A DNA stretch of 64,000 nt, taken from the NCBI GenBank assembly GCA_011389935.1, contig JAABTJ010000007.1, positions 56,132 through 120,131 on the forward strand. The letters are read 5' to 3'. Position 1 is the stretch's first letter, and every line of letters begins with the position of its first letter. Of this stretch, positions 34,506 to 42,582 are shown one piece after another. The translations under genes were made by a program, and so were the position numbers. This DNA is from Desulfobacteraceae bacterium (GTDB lineage: Bacteria; Desulfobacterota; Desulfobacteria; Desulfobacterales; Desulfosalsimonadaceae). Under the pieces are notes generated by a model. The model had not been told where the DNA came from, searched no databases, and worked only from the letters and a program-made list of their open reading frames with translations.

Positions 34506-35030
34506 ATAGCCAAGCAGCGAAGCACTGACAAGCAGGTTAAAATCAATCGGGAAATAAAGGCAAAAGAAGTCAGGGTAATTGACCCTGAAGGCAATCAGTT
34601 GGGTGTTGTACCATTTACTTCCGCCATTACCACTGCCGAAGAATTCGGGCTTGACCTGGTTGAGGTTTCGCCCAACGCGAAACCCCCCGTATGCAAGATC
34701 ATGGATTATGGCCGGTACAAGTACCAGCTCGATAAAAAGCAGCAGGAGGCCAGAAAAAAACAGGCGACCTTCCAGATCAAGGAAATCAAGCTTCGGCCGA
34801 AGACCGACAGCCATGACCTGGACATAAAGCTTGGACACCTGAAACGATTTGTCGAGAAAAAAAACAAGGTGAAAGTGACGGTAATGTTTCGTGGCCGTGA
34901 GATCACCATGACGGAGCGGGGAAGAGAAGTTCTGCAGGAGATCGCCGGGAAAGCCGCAGAGTTCGCCACGGTGGAGCAGCACCCCAAAATGGAGGGCAGA
35001 ACCATGACAATGGTATTGAGCCCGAAATAA
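34506..35030 (+). CDS. infC: Translation initiation factor IF-3, ATA start codon
   Basis: This factor binds the 30S subunit and rejects wrong start codons. The 174-residue reading runs from the N-terminal INREIKAKEVRVIDPEGNQL through the linker rich in Lys to the C-terminal domain (KVTVMFRGREITMTERGREV). The reading frame has no ATG, GTG, TTG or CTG between the in-frame stop at 34476 and the TTG at 34596-34601, which is too far inside. GGGAGG at 34494-34499 is followed after 6 nt by ATA at 34506, giving IAKQRSTDKQVKINRE, which matches the IF-3 N-terminus. In E. coli infC starts with AUU, the basis of autoregulation. A start at the internal TTG (34599) would lose the conserved N-terminus. Confidence 0.88.
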   Translation: MAKQRSTDKQVKINREIKAKEVRVIDPEGNQLGVVPFTSAITTAEEFGLDLVEVSPNAKPPVCKIMDYGRYKYQLDKKQQEARKKQATFQIKEIKLRPKTDSHDLDIKLGHLKRFVEKKNKVKVTVMFRGREITMTERGREVLQEIAGKAAEFATVEQHPKMEGRTMTMVLSPK

Positions 35031-35152
35031 TCGCTACAGCGCATCGCTATGGAAAGCCCTTTTTCATCGTCACCAATCGGGGCCGCTGTCGCTGGAGAGC
35101 ACCGGAAAACGAATGCCGTCCTTTCGGCGTATAAAAAATTTTGTTTTCCTTA

Positions 35153-35368
35153 TTGACAAACGTATCAATATAGAAGATATGACAGAATCGAATTCATTTT
35201 TAATTGTATTTGCATGCCTTTACCCGGGCTTTGCCATCACAGCGCGTATGCAGGGCTCCGTGGATCGGCATAACCTGTCAGCATTTCACTGAATACGAAA
35301 AGCCCACGATCGTACTACGGATCGAAACACATGGCGCGGAACGTATTTTTGCCGCGCCATGTGATTTT
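35153..35368 (+). promoter_or_regulatory. rpmI leader with promoter-like element and terminator-like hairpin
   Basis: A perfect TTGACA (35153-35158) has only a weak -10 (GATATG, 35176-35181). About 150 nt further on, CACATGGCGCGG (35328-35339) and CCGCGCCATGTG (35352-35363) form a perfect 12-bp stem with a 12-nt loop, followed by ATTTTTG. This is an intrinsic terminator or attenuator 45 nt before rpmI. GGGCT (35250s) and AGCCC (35300s) segments upstream could form an alternative pairing. An L20- or L35-controlled leader is a reasonable guess. The 35031-35408 gap holds no gene. Confidence 0.55.
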
Positions 35369-35408
35369 TGTTGACGATTTACAATATCGACGGATAAGGA
35401 GCATACCC

Positions 35409-35606
35409 ATGCCGAAAATAAAAACCAACCGCGCCGCAGCCAAGCGTTTTAAATGCACCGGCTCCGGCAAATACACTTTTTCAAAATCCCATGCGAGCCA
35501 TATACTGACCAAAAAAACACGGAAACGGAAACGCGGGTTGCGGCAGAAACAGATCATAGACGCAACCAACATGAAACAGGTCAGGCGAATGCTTCCCTAC
35601 GGGTAG
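35409..35606 (+). CDS. rpmI: 50S ribosomal protein L35
   Basis: This 65-residue basic protein shows the L35 pattern (MPKIKTNRAAAKRFKCTGSG, SHILTKKTRKRKRGLR, VRRMLPY). AAGGAG lies 8 nt before the ATG. It sits in the conserved infC-rpmI-rplT order. Confidence 0.97.
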   Translation: MPKIKTNRAAAKRFKCTGSGKYTFSKSHASHILTKKTRKRKRGLRQKQIIDATNMKQVRRMLPYG

Positions 35607-35646
35607 CCATAAAGTGATTTAAAGACGTACAAACAGGAGCAAAACC

Positions 35647-35997
35647 ATGCGAGTGAAAAGAGGGTACAAGGCGAGGCATCGCCGGAAAAAAGTACTGAAA
35701 CTGGCCCGGGGTTTCAGGGGCGGCCGGAGCAAGCTGTTCCGCACCGCCGCGGACTCCCTGGACAAGGCGCTGATGTATGCCTACCGGGATCGCAAAGTCA
35801 AAAAAAGAGAATTCCGGCGCCTCTGGATTATCCGGATCAATGCGGCATCCCGCATGAACGACCTGTCTTACAGCAAGTTGATCAGCGGTTTGAAAAATGC
35901 GAATATCGAAATTGATCGCAAGGTTCTTGCAGACCTGGCGGTTTCCGATCCCTATGCGTTTTCACGGATTGCGTCAGCAGCGTCTGAACACCTGTAA
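35647..35997 (+). CDS. rplT: 50S ribosomal protein L20
   Basis: This 116-residue rRNA-binding assembly protein has typical sequence ([51 protein letters not shown]). In other bacteria L20 represses its own operon by binding leader RNA. It follows rpmI by 40 nt. The ribosome site is AGGAG. The 123-nt gap to pheS shows no terminator. Confidence 0.97.
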   Translation: MRVKRGYKARHRRKKVLKLARGFRGGRSKLFRTAADSLDKALMYAYRDRKVKKREFRRLWIIRINAASRMNDLSYSKLISGLKNANIEIDRKVLADLAVSDPYAFSRIASAASEHL

Positions 35998-36120
35998 ACC
36001 TAACGGATACGATAACATCTCATTTGCGAACCGTCGCCCTGCGGACATGCCGGCAGCACCCGTAAATCAGCGGCAAACGTTTTCCGGACGGCACCTACAG
36101 CAATCGGACACAGTTGTAAA

Positions 36121-37128
36121 TTGAACAAGTCAATCGAACAGATCAGGACCGAAGCGCTTGAGGAGATCGAAAAAGCAGGCGATACCGAACAGATCAAGGC
36201 AGTTTCCGTCCGTTATATCGGGCGGAAAGGCATTGTTACACAGTATTTGAGGGATATCGCAGCGCTTCCGGCGTCTCAGCGTCCGGAAGCCGGGAAAAAG
36301 GCCAATCAGACAAAAAAGGCCATTGAAAAGGCAGTTGAAAAGGCCCTTTCAAAACTTGCCCTCTCCGCAAAAGACGCCGCCGATGCAATCGACGTATCCC
36401 TTCCCGGCCGGGTATCGCCCCGCGGCTCTCTTCATCCGGTTACGCGCATTACAAAACGCATCTGCCATATTTTCGAGCGGATGGGCTTCGATATTGCGGA
36501 AGGGCCGGAGGTCGAAACCGATTACTACAATTTCGAAGCACTCAATATCCCCAAAAATCATCCTGCCCGGGACATGCAGGACACCTTCTACATTTCGGAA
36601 AACATCGTCCTGCGGACGCACACCTCCCCGATCCAGGTCCGGTTCATGGAAGCCAGTACGCCCCCCATCCGAATCGTCGCTCCCGGAAAAGTGTACCGGT
36701 GCGATTCCGATTTGACCCATACGCCCATGTTTCACCAGGTGGAAGGGCTCCTGGTCGACGAGAACGTCTCCTTCGGCGACCTCAAGGGTCTGCTTACGCT
36801 TTTCGTACAGCAGATGTTTGACGAGGAAACCGGATTGCGGTTCCGGCCCAGTTTCTTTCCTTTTACGGAACCGAGCGCTGAAGTGGATATTCAATGCGTC
36901 ATGTGCCGGGGGGAAGGCTGCAAAGTCTGCTCGGGAACCGGCTGGCTCGAGGTGATGGGCTGCGGCATGGTCCATCCGGCCGTCTTTGAAAATGTCGGAT
37001 ACGATACGTCAACCTATTCCGGATTCGCTTTCGGTATGGGCGTGGAGCGAATCGCAATGTTAAAATACGGAATCAACGATCTTCGAATGTTTTTCGAAAG
37101 TGACATCCGGTTTTTGAGGCAGTTGTAA
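36121..37128 (+). CDS. pheS: Phenylalanine-tRNA ligase alpha subunit
   Basis: This 335-residue catalytic subunit charges tRNA-Phe. An N-terminal coiled coil binds tRNA, followed by the class II core: motif 1 region near GFDIAEGPEVETDYYNFEAL, motif 2 in YRCDSDLTHTPMFHQVEG and motif 3 in FAFGMGVERIAMLKYGI. A CxxC-x-C type insertion (MCRGEGCKVCSGTGW) is visible before motif 3. The start appears to be TTG at 36121 and no good ribosome site is seen, so the exact start is uncertain. pheT begins 1 nt after its stop. Confidence 0.95.
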   Translation: MNKSIEQIRTEALEEIEKAGDTEQIKAVSVRYIGRKGIVTQYLRDIAALPASQRPEAGKKANQTKKAIEKAVEKALSKLALSAKDAADAIDVSLPGRVSPRGSLHPVTRITKRICHIFERMGFDIAEGPEVETDYYNFEALNIPKNHPARDMQDTFYISENIVLRTHTSPIQVRFMEASTPPIRIVAPGKVYRCDSDLTHTPMFHQVEGLLVDENVSFGDLKGLLTLFVQQMFDEETGLRFRPSFFPFTEPSAEVDIQCVMCRGEGCKVCSGTGWLEVMGCGMVHPAVFENVGYDTSTYSGFAFGMGVERIAMLKYGINDLRMFFESDIRFLRQL

Positions 37129-37129
37129 A

Positions 37130-39547
37130 ATGAAAATCAGCCTTGACTGGTTACGCCAGTATGTGGATATCGATGTAACGCCGGCGGAACTTGCGGACAT
37201 GCTGACCATGGCCGGATTTGAAGTCGAAGCCGTCATGGACCCCTTCGAACGCCTGAACGGTGTGGTTGCCGGGAAAATTCTCGAAATCACACCGCATCCG
37301 GATGCAGACAGGCTTGCATGCTGCAGCGTGGACACCGGCGACCGGATTCGTGCGATTGTGTGCGGGGCGCCGAACATAACGGAAAAGATGACCGTGCCTT
37401 GCGCCCTGCCGGATACCCTGCTCCCTTCCGGTATTCGGGTGGAATCCGGGAACATCCGGGGGCAGATCTCCGAAGGAATGCTCTGCAGTGAATCCGAACT
37501 CGAACTCGGCACGGACGCATCGGGGGTAATGCAAGTAGAAGATGCCTTTTCTCCGGGAACGCCGCTTACCGAAGCCCTTTGCCTTTCCGACACGGTTTTT
37601 GAAATCGGCCTGACGCCGAACCGGCCCGACTGCCTGAGCTTTATCGGCATTGCCAGGGAAGTTGCGGCACTGCTCAACCAAAAACTGAACCGCCCCGACA
37701 TCCAGATCCAGGAAGCCGATCCGGATATCCGGGAGATGACCTCCGTTACCATAGAAACCCCACAGATGTGCCCCCGGTACTCAGCGCGCCTGCTCACCGG
37801 GACAGCGGTCCGGAAATCGCCTGCATGGCTGCAGAGACGACTGCTTTCCATAGGGATAAAGCCCATAAACAACATCGTCGACATCACCAATTACGTGATG
37901 ATGGAAACCGGACAGCCGCTTCATGCCTTTGATTTTAAACGGCTTTCTGAAAAACGCATCGTGGTCCGGACCTGCCTGTCGGAAGCGGAAAAAACCTTTA
38001 CCACGTTGGATGGCAAACAACGCCGCATGGACGACGAGGCCCTGATGATCTGCGACGGGCAGGCACCGGTGGCCGTCGCCGGGGTCATGGGGGGTGAGAA
38101 TTCGGAAATCGGGGACTTGACGACGGATGTTTTGATTGAAAGCGCCCACTTTGATCCGGTTTCCATCCGAAAAACCGCGAAAAAACTGGGCCTTTCCACG
38201 GACGCATCCTATCGTTTCGAGCGGGGGGTTGACCCGGAAGGAACCCTTTTTGCCATGAACCGGGCCGCCGAACTCATGGTCAAAACGGCGGGCGGCGCCA
38301 TTGCCGGCGGAATGATCGACGAGTATCCCGGCCGACAGACGATTGCGCCGATACGCCTCAGCGCCGAAAGGACCAACCGGCACCTGGGGACCGGCCTTTC
38401 CGCCGAAGCCATTGCCGGCCACCTGTCCGCCGTTGAATTTAGCGTCACCCCGAAAGACCATGACCTCATGGATGTTCTCCGCCCCTCGTTCCGGGTGGAT
38501 GTAAGCCGGCCGGAAGACCTCATGGAAGAAGTGGCAAGGCTTTCCGGGTACAACAATATACAAACGACATTTCCCACGGTATCCGCAAAAACGGAGCCTC
38601 CCCTGCGCAGTTTTGCGCTGAAATCCGAAATCCGGGAAATAATGGCCGGTTTTGGGTTCAATGAAGCCATCCATTACAGCTTTACCGGCAAAAACGGGGA
38701 GCGGCTTGAAATACCGGAGGACGACATACGGCGAAATGAACTGCCGGTGCTAAACCCCATTTCCGAAAGCCAGGCGATCATGCGGACCACCCTGATCGCC
38801 TCCCTGCTGGAAGCCTGTCAGAAAAACCTTTTCCGGCAGGAGCGGGATTTGAAATTTTTTGAGATCGGAAAAGCGTTTTACAGCCACGGCACGGAATCCC
38901 TGCCGGATGAAACAGGACTTTTGTCGGCCGTGTGGACCGGTGCGCGGCGCCCCCATTTCTGGCATGAAAAACCGGTTTCCTGTGATTTCTACGATATAAA
39001 AGGAATCCTGGAATCCCTTTTTTCCGCGCTCAAAATAAAAGATGTCGTTTACAGGCAGACAGACGCAGCGCTTTGCAGCTACACCCGCCCGGGGCACAGC
39101 GCCGGCATCCGTGCAGACAACCGTGAAATGGGCCTCGTCGGGGAGATCAAGCCTTCCGTTTTGCACCGCTTCGATATTCATCAGCCGGTTTTTGCCTTTG
39201 AGATAAACCTCGATTTGCTGATATCCCTTGTGCCGGAAGACATCAACTTCACTCCGATTCCCAGATTTCCGGCCACTTCGCGCGATATGACGCTGATTAT
39301 CGATGAAAACGTACCGGCTGCGGATGTCGTAAGGAAAATTGAGGCCCTGCAGGTGGACATCATTGAAGACATCACGATTTTTGATGTATACCGGGGCAAA
39401 CCGATCGAGGAGGGCAAAAAGAGCCTGTCCATCCGCATAACCTACCGCTCCCATGAACAGACCCTTGAAGACGCTCCGGTGAATACCCTGCACCAGAAGA
39501 TCACCGAAGAACTCCTGTCCGCATTTGATGCGGGGCTGCCGGAGTAG
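37130..39547 (+). CDS. pheT: Phenylalanine-tRNA ligase beta subunit
   Basis: This 805-residue structural and editing subunit has, in order, the EMAP-type tRNA-binding domain (VVAGKILEITPHPDADRL), the B3/B4 editing domain (IVDITNYVMMETGQPLHAFD), the B5 domain, the catalytic-like core and the C-terminal anticodon-binding FDX-ACB domain (RFPATSRDMTLIIDENV). It follows pheS directly. Its TAG stop is the first three bases of a repeat-element end (TAGAACC). The usual ihfA gene is absent between pheT and merR. Confidence 0.97.
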   Translation: MKISLDWLRQYVDIDVTPAELADMLTMAGFEVEAVMDPFERLNGVVAGKILEITPHPDADRLACCSVDTGDRIRAIVCGAPNITEKMTVPCALPDTLLPSGIRVESGNIRGQISEGMLCSESELELGTDASGVMQVEDAFSPGTPLTEALCLSDTVFEIGLTPNRPDCLSFIGIAREVAALLNQKLNRPDIQIQEADPDIREMTSVTIETPQMCPRYSARLLTGTAVRKSPAWLQRRLLSIGIKPINNIVDITNYVMMETGQPLHAFDFKRLSEKRIVVRTCLSEAEKTFTTLDGKQRRMDDEALMICDGQAPVAVAGVMGGENSEIGDLTTDVLIESAHFDPVSIRKTAKKLGLSTDASYRFERGVDPEGTLFAMNRAAELMVKTAGGAIAGGMIDEYPGRQTIAPIRLSAERTNRHLGTGLSAEAIAGHLSAVEFSVTPKDHDLMDVLRPSFRVDVSRPEDLMEEVARLSGYNNIQTTFPTVSAKTEPPLRSFALKSEIREIMAGFGFNEAIHYSFTGKNGERLEIPEDDIRRNELPVLNPISESQAIMRTTLIASLLEACQKNLFRQERDLKFFEIGKAFYSHGTESLPDETGLLSAVWTGARRPHFWHEKPVSCDFYDIKGILESLFSALKIKDVVYRQTDAALCSYTRPGHSAGIRADNREMGLVGEIKPSVLHRFDIHQPVFAFEINLDLLISLVPEDINFTPIPRFPATSRDMTLIIDENVPAADVVRKIEALQVDIIEDITIFDVYRGKPIEEGKKSLSIRITYRSHEQTLEDAPVNTLHQKITEELLSAFDAGLPE

Positions 39548-39572
39548 AACCTGTCTCAACATTGTCTTTTCC
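39545..39572 (+). repeat. Truncated left end of the 146-bp repeat family
   Basis: TAGAACCTGTCTCAAC followed by ATTGTCTTT matches the left end of copies A and B with a few changes and then diverges. The TAG is the stop codon of pheT. No right end is found downstream before merR. Confidence 0.7.
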
Positions 39573-39644
39573 CCCCGGGATTGTCCGCATCACCGGAGAA
39601 GACCCTTCATCAAACGTCGCGAACGGATGCCCGCTGATTATTCC

Positions 39645-39674
39645 TTGAAAACCGTTGTATTTTTCTGCTATAAT
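39645..39674 (+). promoter_or_regulatory. Sigma70 promoter for the MerR-type gene
   Basis: TTGAAA (39645-39650), 18 nt and a perfect TATAAT (39669-39674) precede the merR gene, showing that it has its own promoter after pheT. Confidence 0.55.
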
Positions 39675-39742
39675 CCGTTTTGTTTGTGTTTTCCGGCAAA
39701 TGAAGATTGATTGCAACCGACAACCTACAGCCTGCAATATAC

Positions 39743-40090
39743 ATGCACCCCGACCCCGAGACACGACCGAACATACCCGATAAACTCTATTTCAAAATCG
39801 GAGAGGTCACCGACATCACCGGTCTGGCCGGATACATTCTCCGGTTCTGGGAATCGGAATTCCACAATATCCGTCCGGGGCGCAGTGATTCCGGGCAGCG
39901 CCTGTACCGCAAAAAAGATATAGAAGAAATTTTAAAAATCAAGCACCTGCTCTATGACAAAAAGTTTACCATCCAGGGCGCAAAAAAACATTTAAAAGCC
40001 AGAAATCCGGCCCCCTCCCCTTCCTGCACGCATCCAACGATCGAAGAAATTCGCCGGGAGCTCAAAACCATCCGCGATCTGCTCGAATAG
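39743..40090 (+). CDS. MerR-family transcriptional regulator
   Basis: This 115-residue regulator has the MerR winged helix-turn-helix (LYFKIGEVTDITGLAGYILR, FWESEFHNIRP, SGQRLYRKKDIEEILKIKHL) followed by a short coiled coil (EEIRRELKTIRDLLE) for dimerisation and no metal- or drug-binding domain. Similar short MerR genes are found beside pheT-ihfA in related bacteria; targets are unknown. Neither the ATG at 39743 nor an in-frame TTG at 39707 has a clear ribosome site; I use the ATG. Its TAG stop forms the end of another repeat fragment. Confidence 0.8.
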   Translation: MHPDPETRPNIPDKLYFKIGEVTDITGLAGYILRFWESEFHNIRPGRSDSGQRLYRKKDIEEILKIKHLLYDKKFTIQGAKKHLKARNPAPSPSCTHPTIEEIRRELKTIRDLLE

Positions 40091-40130
40091 AACCCATCTC
40101 AACCTTCGGATTGCTGAAAGACAATTTTGA
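40088..40130 (+). repeat. Collapsed copy of the 146-bp repeat family
   Basis: TAGAACCCATCTCAAC-TTC-GATT corresponds to the right end of copies A and B read in reverse. It joins directly to GAAAGACAATTTTGA, the reverse of their left end. This looks like an internally deleted element that kept only its two ends. Its TAG is the merR stop codon. Confidence 0.65.
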
Positions 40131-40257
40131 CGACTTCGCAAAAAGTCCAATATCTGCGTTACGAACAATTTTTGAAGAATCTCAGGTACGGCTAAGTACG
40201 ATCAATTCTTCAAAAATTGCACGCGCCTTGATCTTGAACTTTTTTCAAAGCCGTCTG
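40129..40257. repeat. Second hairpin-forming repeat element
   Basis: Perfect 15-bp arms CAATTTTTGAAGAAT (40166-40180) and ATTCTTCAAAAATTG (40205-40219) enclose a loop that contains GTAC-GGCTAA-GTAC. Outer flanks (GACGACTTCGCAAAAAG and TTTTTTCAAAGCCGTC) are imperfectly complementary. The whole stretch can fold into one long structure, typical of a non-coding mobile or REP-type repeat. No ORF is supported here. Confidence 0.65.
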
Positions 40258-40371
40258 AGGACAACTTTTACAAGAGCATCAATTTTAAGATCGTTGCTGC
40301 TCAATGCCGGACAGCCGTCCTGTCCTCCAGCAAGGGGTAAGAATCCAGGCGCCGGGCGGTATATTTTGATA

Positions 40372-40400
40372 TTGACAAAGCGGTTTTTATTGCGTAATTT
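40372..40400 (+). promoter_or_regulatory. Promoter for tRNA-Gly
   Basis: TTGACA (40372-40377), 17 nt and TAATTT (40395-40400) lie 20 nt before the tRNA 5' end, a spacing typical of tRNA promoters. Confidence 0.5.
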
Positions 40401-40419
40401 ACCGGTTGACCAATAATGA

Positions 40420-40495
40420 GCGGGCATAGCTCAGTTGGTAGAGTACAAGCTTCCCAAGCTTGGTGTCGCGAGTTCGAGTCTCGTTGCCCGCTCCA
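40420..40495 (+). tRNA. tRNA-Gly (anticodon CCC)
   Basis: The 76-nt sequence folds as a cloverleaf: acceptor arms GCGGGCA and TGCCCGC, D arm with AGCTCAGTTGGTAGAGT, anticodon stem CAAGC/GCTTG with loop TTCCCAA (anticodon CCC, reading GGG) and a T arm with GTTCGAGTC. CCA is encoded at 40493-40495. Confidence 0.93.
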
Positions 40496-40576
40496 TTATC
40501 GTCTGGGGAATGGTGTAAAGGCAGCAGCGCAGGCCCCTTTACAACCGGGTTGGACCGTAAACGTAGCGCATGTGAT

Positions 40577-40606
40577 AAAAACGGGCAGAAAGCCCGTTTT
40601 TTATTT
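40577..40606 (+). terminator. Rho-independent terminator after tRNA-Gly
   Basis: AAAACGGGC (40577-40585) and GCCCGTTTT (40592-40600) with a 6-nt loop are followed by TTATTTTC. The stem ends just before rimP, so rimP-nusA would need readthrough or a promoter very close to its start. Confidence 0.8.
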
Positions 40607-40644
40607 TCTTAATGAAAAGTAACTGCATCGTATTCAATGCGATT

Positions 40645-41181
40645 ATGAGAAAAAACAAAAAAAGAGCGAAAACAAGAAAACCTGCAACAGGAAAGGATAC
40701 GTCGTTTGCCCCGGAACAGGTTGTCCCAGTGGTGAGGGGACTGGCTGAACCCCTTTGTGCTGCAGAGGGAATGGAGCTTATCCATGTTGAATATCAACGT
40801 GAACCCGTAGGCTGGGTTCTCAGGGCCTATATCAGCAAACCCGGAGGAATTACGATAGCCGACTGCACCATGATCAGCAACCAGCTCAAAGACATACTCG
40901 AGATCAAGCTTGACGCCGATATCCCGTACATGCTGGAAGTCTCATCACCGGGGCCGGACAGACCGCTTTCCAAAAAAGATGATTACATGCGATTTGCGGG
41001 GCAGGCCGCAAAAATACGCACCCGGCGTGATCTTGGCGGGCAGAAAAATTTTAACGGGGTGCTCCTGGGAATCCTGGATGATTACATACTTCATATGCTT
41101 GATACGGAATCCGTTGCCATACCGTATCAGGAAATTACCAAGGCAAGACTTGTCAATTACAATGGAGACAAAACATGCTGA
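40645..41181 (+). CDS. rimP: Ribosome maturation factor RimP
   Basis: This 178-residue protein is needed for 30S subunit maturation. The N-terminal alpha/beta domain (GMELIHVEYQREPVGWVLRAY, DADIPYMLEVSSPGPDRPL) and the C-terminal SH3-like domain are both present. A Lys/Arg-rich N-terminal extension is seen. The start is unclear: ATG at 40645 or 40612; neither has a strong ribosome site. It overlaps nusA by 7 nt, as in the usual rimP-nusA-infB operon. Confidence 0.92.
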   Translation: MRKNKKRAKTRKPATGKDTSFAPEQVVPVVRGLAEPLCAAEGMELIHVEYQREPVGWVLRAYISKPGGITIADCTMISNQLKDILEIKLDADIPYMLEVSSPGPDRPLSKKDDYMRFAGQAAKIRTRRDLGGQKNFNGVLLGILDDYILHMLDTESVAIPYQEITKARLVNYNGDKTC

Positions 41182-42512
41182 TAAATGACATGAAACGCGT
41201 CATCGAGCAGGTCAGCCGGGACAAGGGAATCGATTTCAACGTGCTTGTCAAAACCCTGGAGGAAGCGCTGCGCTCTGCAGTGAAAAAAAAATTCGGCAAC
41301 AGAATCGATATTGAAATACAGTACACCGAAGAAACCGGCGAACTCGAAGTGTTTCAGTTTAAAGACGTGGTTGAAACCGTCCACGAACCCGACTTTGAAA
41401 TCGAACTTGAAGAGGGGAGAAAACTGGACCCCGAATGCGAAATCGGCGACAGCCTCGGCACCAAGATGGATACCACCACTTTCGGACGAATCGCAGCCCA
41501 ATCGGCAAAGCAGGTGATCATTCAGAAACTGAAAGCGGCGGAAAGAAATGTTGTCTACCAGAATTTCATCAACCGGAAGGGCGAAATTATCAACGGCATC
41601 GTACAGCGGGTGTCGCGCAGCGAAATCCTCGTCAATCTCGGGCAGGCGGAAGCCGTTTTGCCCAAGCGCGAACAGATTCCCAATGAAACGTATCGCCGGG
41701 GAGACAGGGTACGGGCATACATCCTGAAAGTCCACGAAGAAAGCCGTGGGCCCCAGATCATTTTATCGCGGACGCATCCCGAATTTCTGGTTAATATGTT
41801 TAAAACCGAAGTTCCCGAAATCAGCGAAGGGCTTGTCACCATTATCAATGCGGCACGGGAAGCCGGCAGCAGGGGGAAAATCGCGGTTGCCTCAAACGAC
41901 TCGGACATCGACCCGGTAGGGGCCTGCGTAGGGGTCAAGGGAAACCGCGTGCAAACCGTGGTTCAGGAATTGAGGGGGGAGAAAATCGACATCATTCCAT
42001 GGCACATGGATCCGGCCAAATATGTGTGCAATGCACTGGCCCCCGCGGAAATTTCCCGTGTTATCATCGACGAAGCCAATCATGCCATGGAAGTGGTGGT
42101 TCCGGATGATTTTCTATCCATCGCCATCGGGAAGCAGGGGCAGAATGTGCGCCTGGCATCCAAGCTTACCGGATGGCACCTTGATGTAAAAAGTGAAACG
42201 CGGTATAATGAAAGTTTACAGTCCGGATTTGATTCCCTTATGCAGCTTCCGGGTATGGAGGAATCGCTGGCGCACAAGCTGTTTGAAAAGGGGTATTTCT
42301 CAATAGAGGATTTGAGCAAGGCCCGCGCAGCAGACCTGGTTGCAGACTTCCAGATATCCGAGGATAATGCCATCAAATTCATTGAAGCGGCCGGCGAGGC
42401 CGTGGAAGCCGGCAGTGCGGAGGAAACAGCGGCATCGGATACCGCCGCAGCCGACGAAGACGCCGAGGCGCCTGAAATCGACGTCAATGACGAAAAAGTG
42501 GAAGATCTATAA
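41175..42512 (+). CDS. nusA: Transcription termination/antitermination factor NusA
   Basis: This 445-residue RNA polymerase-binding factor has the N-terminal domain (MKRVIEQVSRDKGIDFNVLV), S1 domain (INGIVQRVSRSEILVNLGQA), two KH domains (DPVGACVGVKGNRVQTVVQE; FLSIAIGKQGQNVRLASKL) and one C-terminal helix-hairpin-helix unit (LPGMEESLAHKLFEKGYFS) followed by an acidic tail. GGAG lies 7 nt before the ATG. infB follows after 70 nt; the ylxR gene often found between them is absent. Confidence 0.97.
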   Translation: MLINDMKRVIEQVSRDKGIDFNVLVKTLEEALRSAVKKKFGNRIDIEIQYTEETGELEVFQFKDVVETVHEPDFEIELEEGRKLDPECEIGDSLGTKMDTTTFGRIAAQSAKQVIIQKLKAAERNVVYQNFINRKGEIINGIVQRVSRSEILVNLGQAEAVLPKREQIPNETYRRGDRVRAYILKVHEESRGPQIILSRTHPEFLVNMFKTEVPEISEGLVTIINAAREAGSRGKIAVASNDSDIDPVGACVGVKGNRVQTVVQELRGEKIDIIPWHMDPAKYVCNALAPAEISRVIIDEANHAMEVVVPDDFLSIAIGKQGQNVRLASKLTGWHLDVKSETRYNESLQSGFDSLMQLPGMEESLAHKLFEKGYFSIEDLSKARAADLVADFQISEDNAIKFIEAAGEAVEAGSAEETAASDTAAADEDAEAPEIDVNDEKVEDL

Positions 42513-42582
42513 CAAACGGACTTAGCCAATCAAATGGAAATTATCCCTGTTTATTCGGCATCAGGTAGAACAAGGGGGTTGG

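Noticed and set aside
34359..34982. 207-codon minus-strand ORF opposite infC
   Set aside because: Antisense to conserved IF-3; the infC frame explains the region once an ATA start is allowed.
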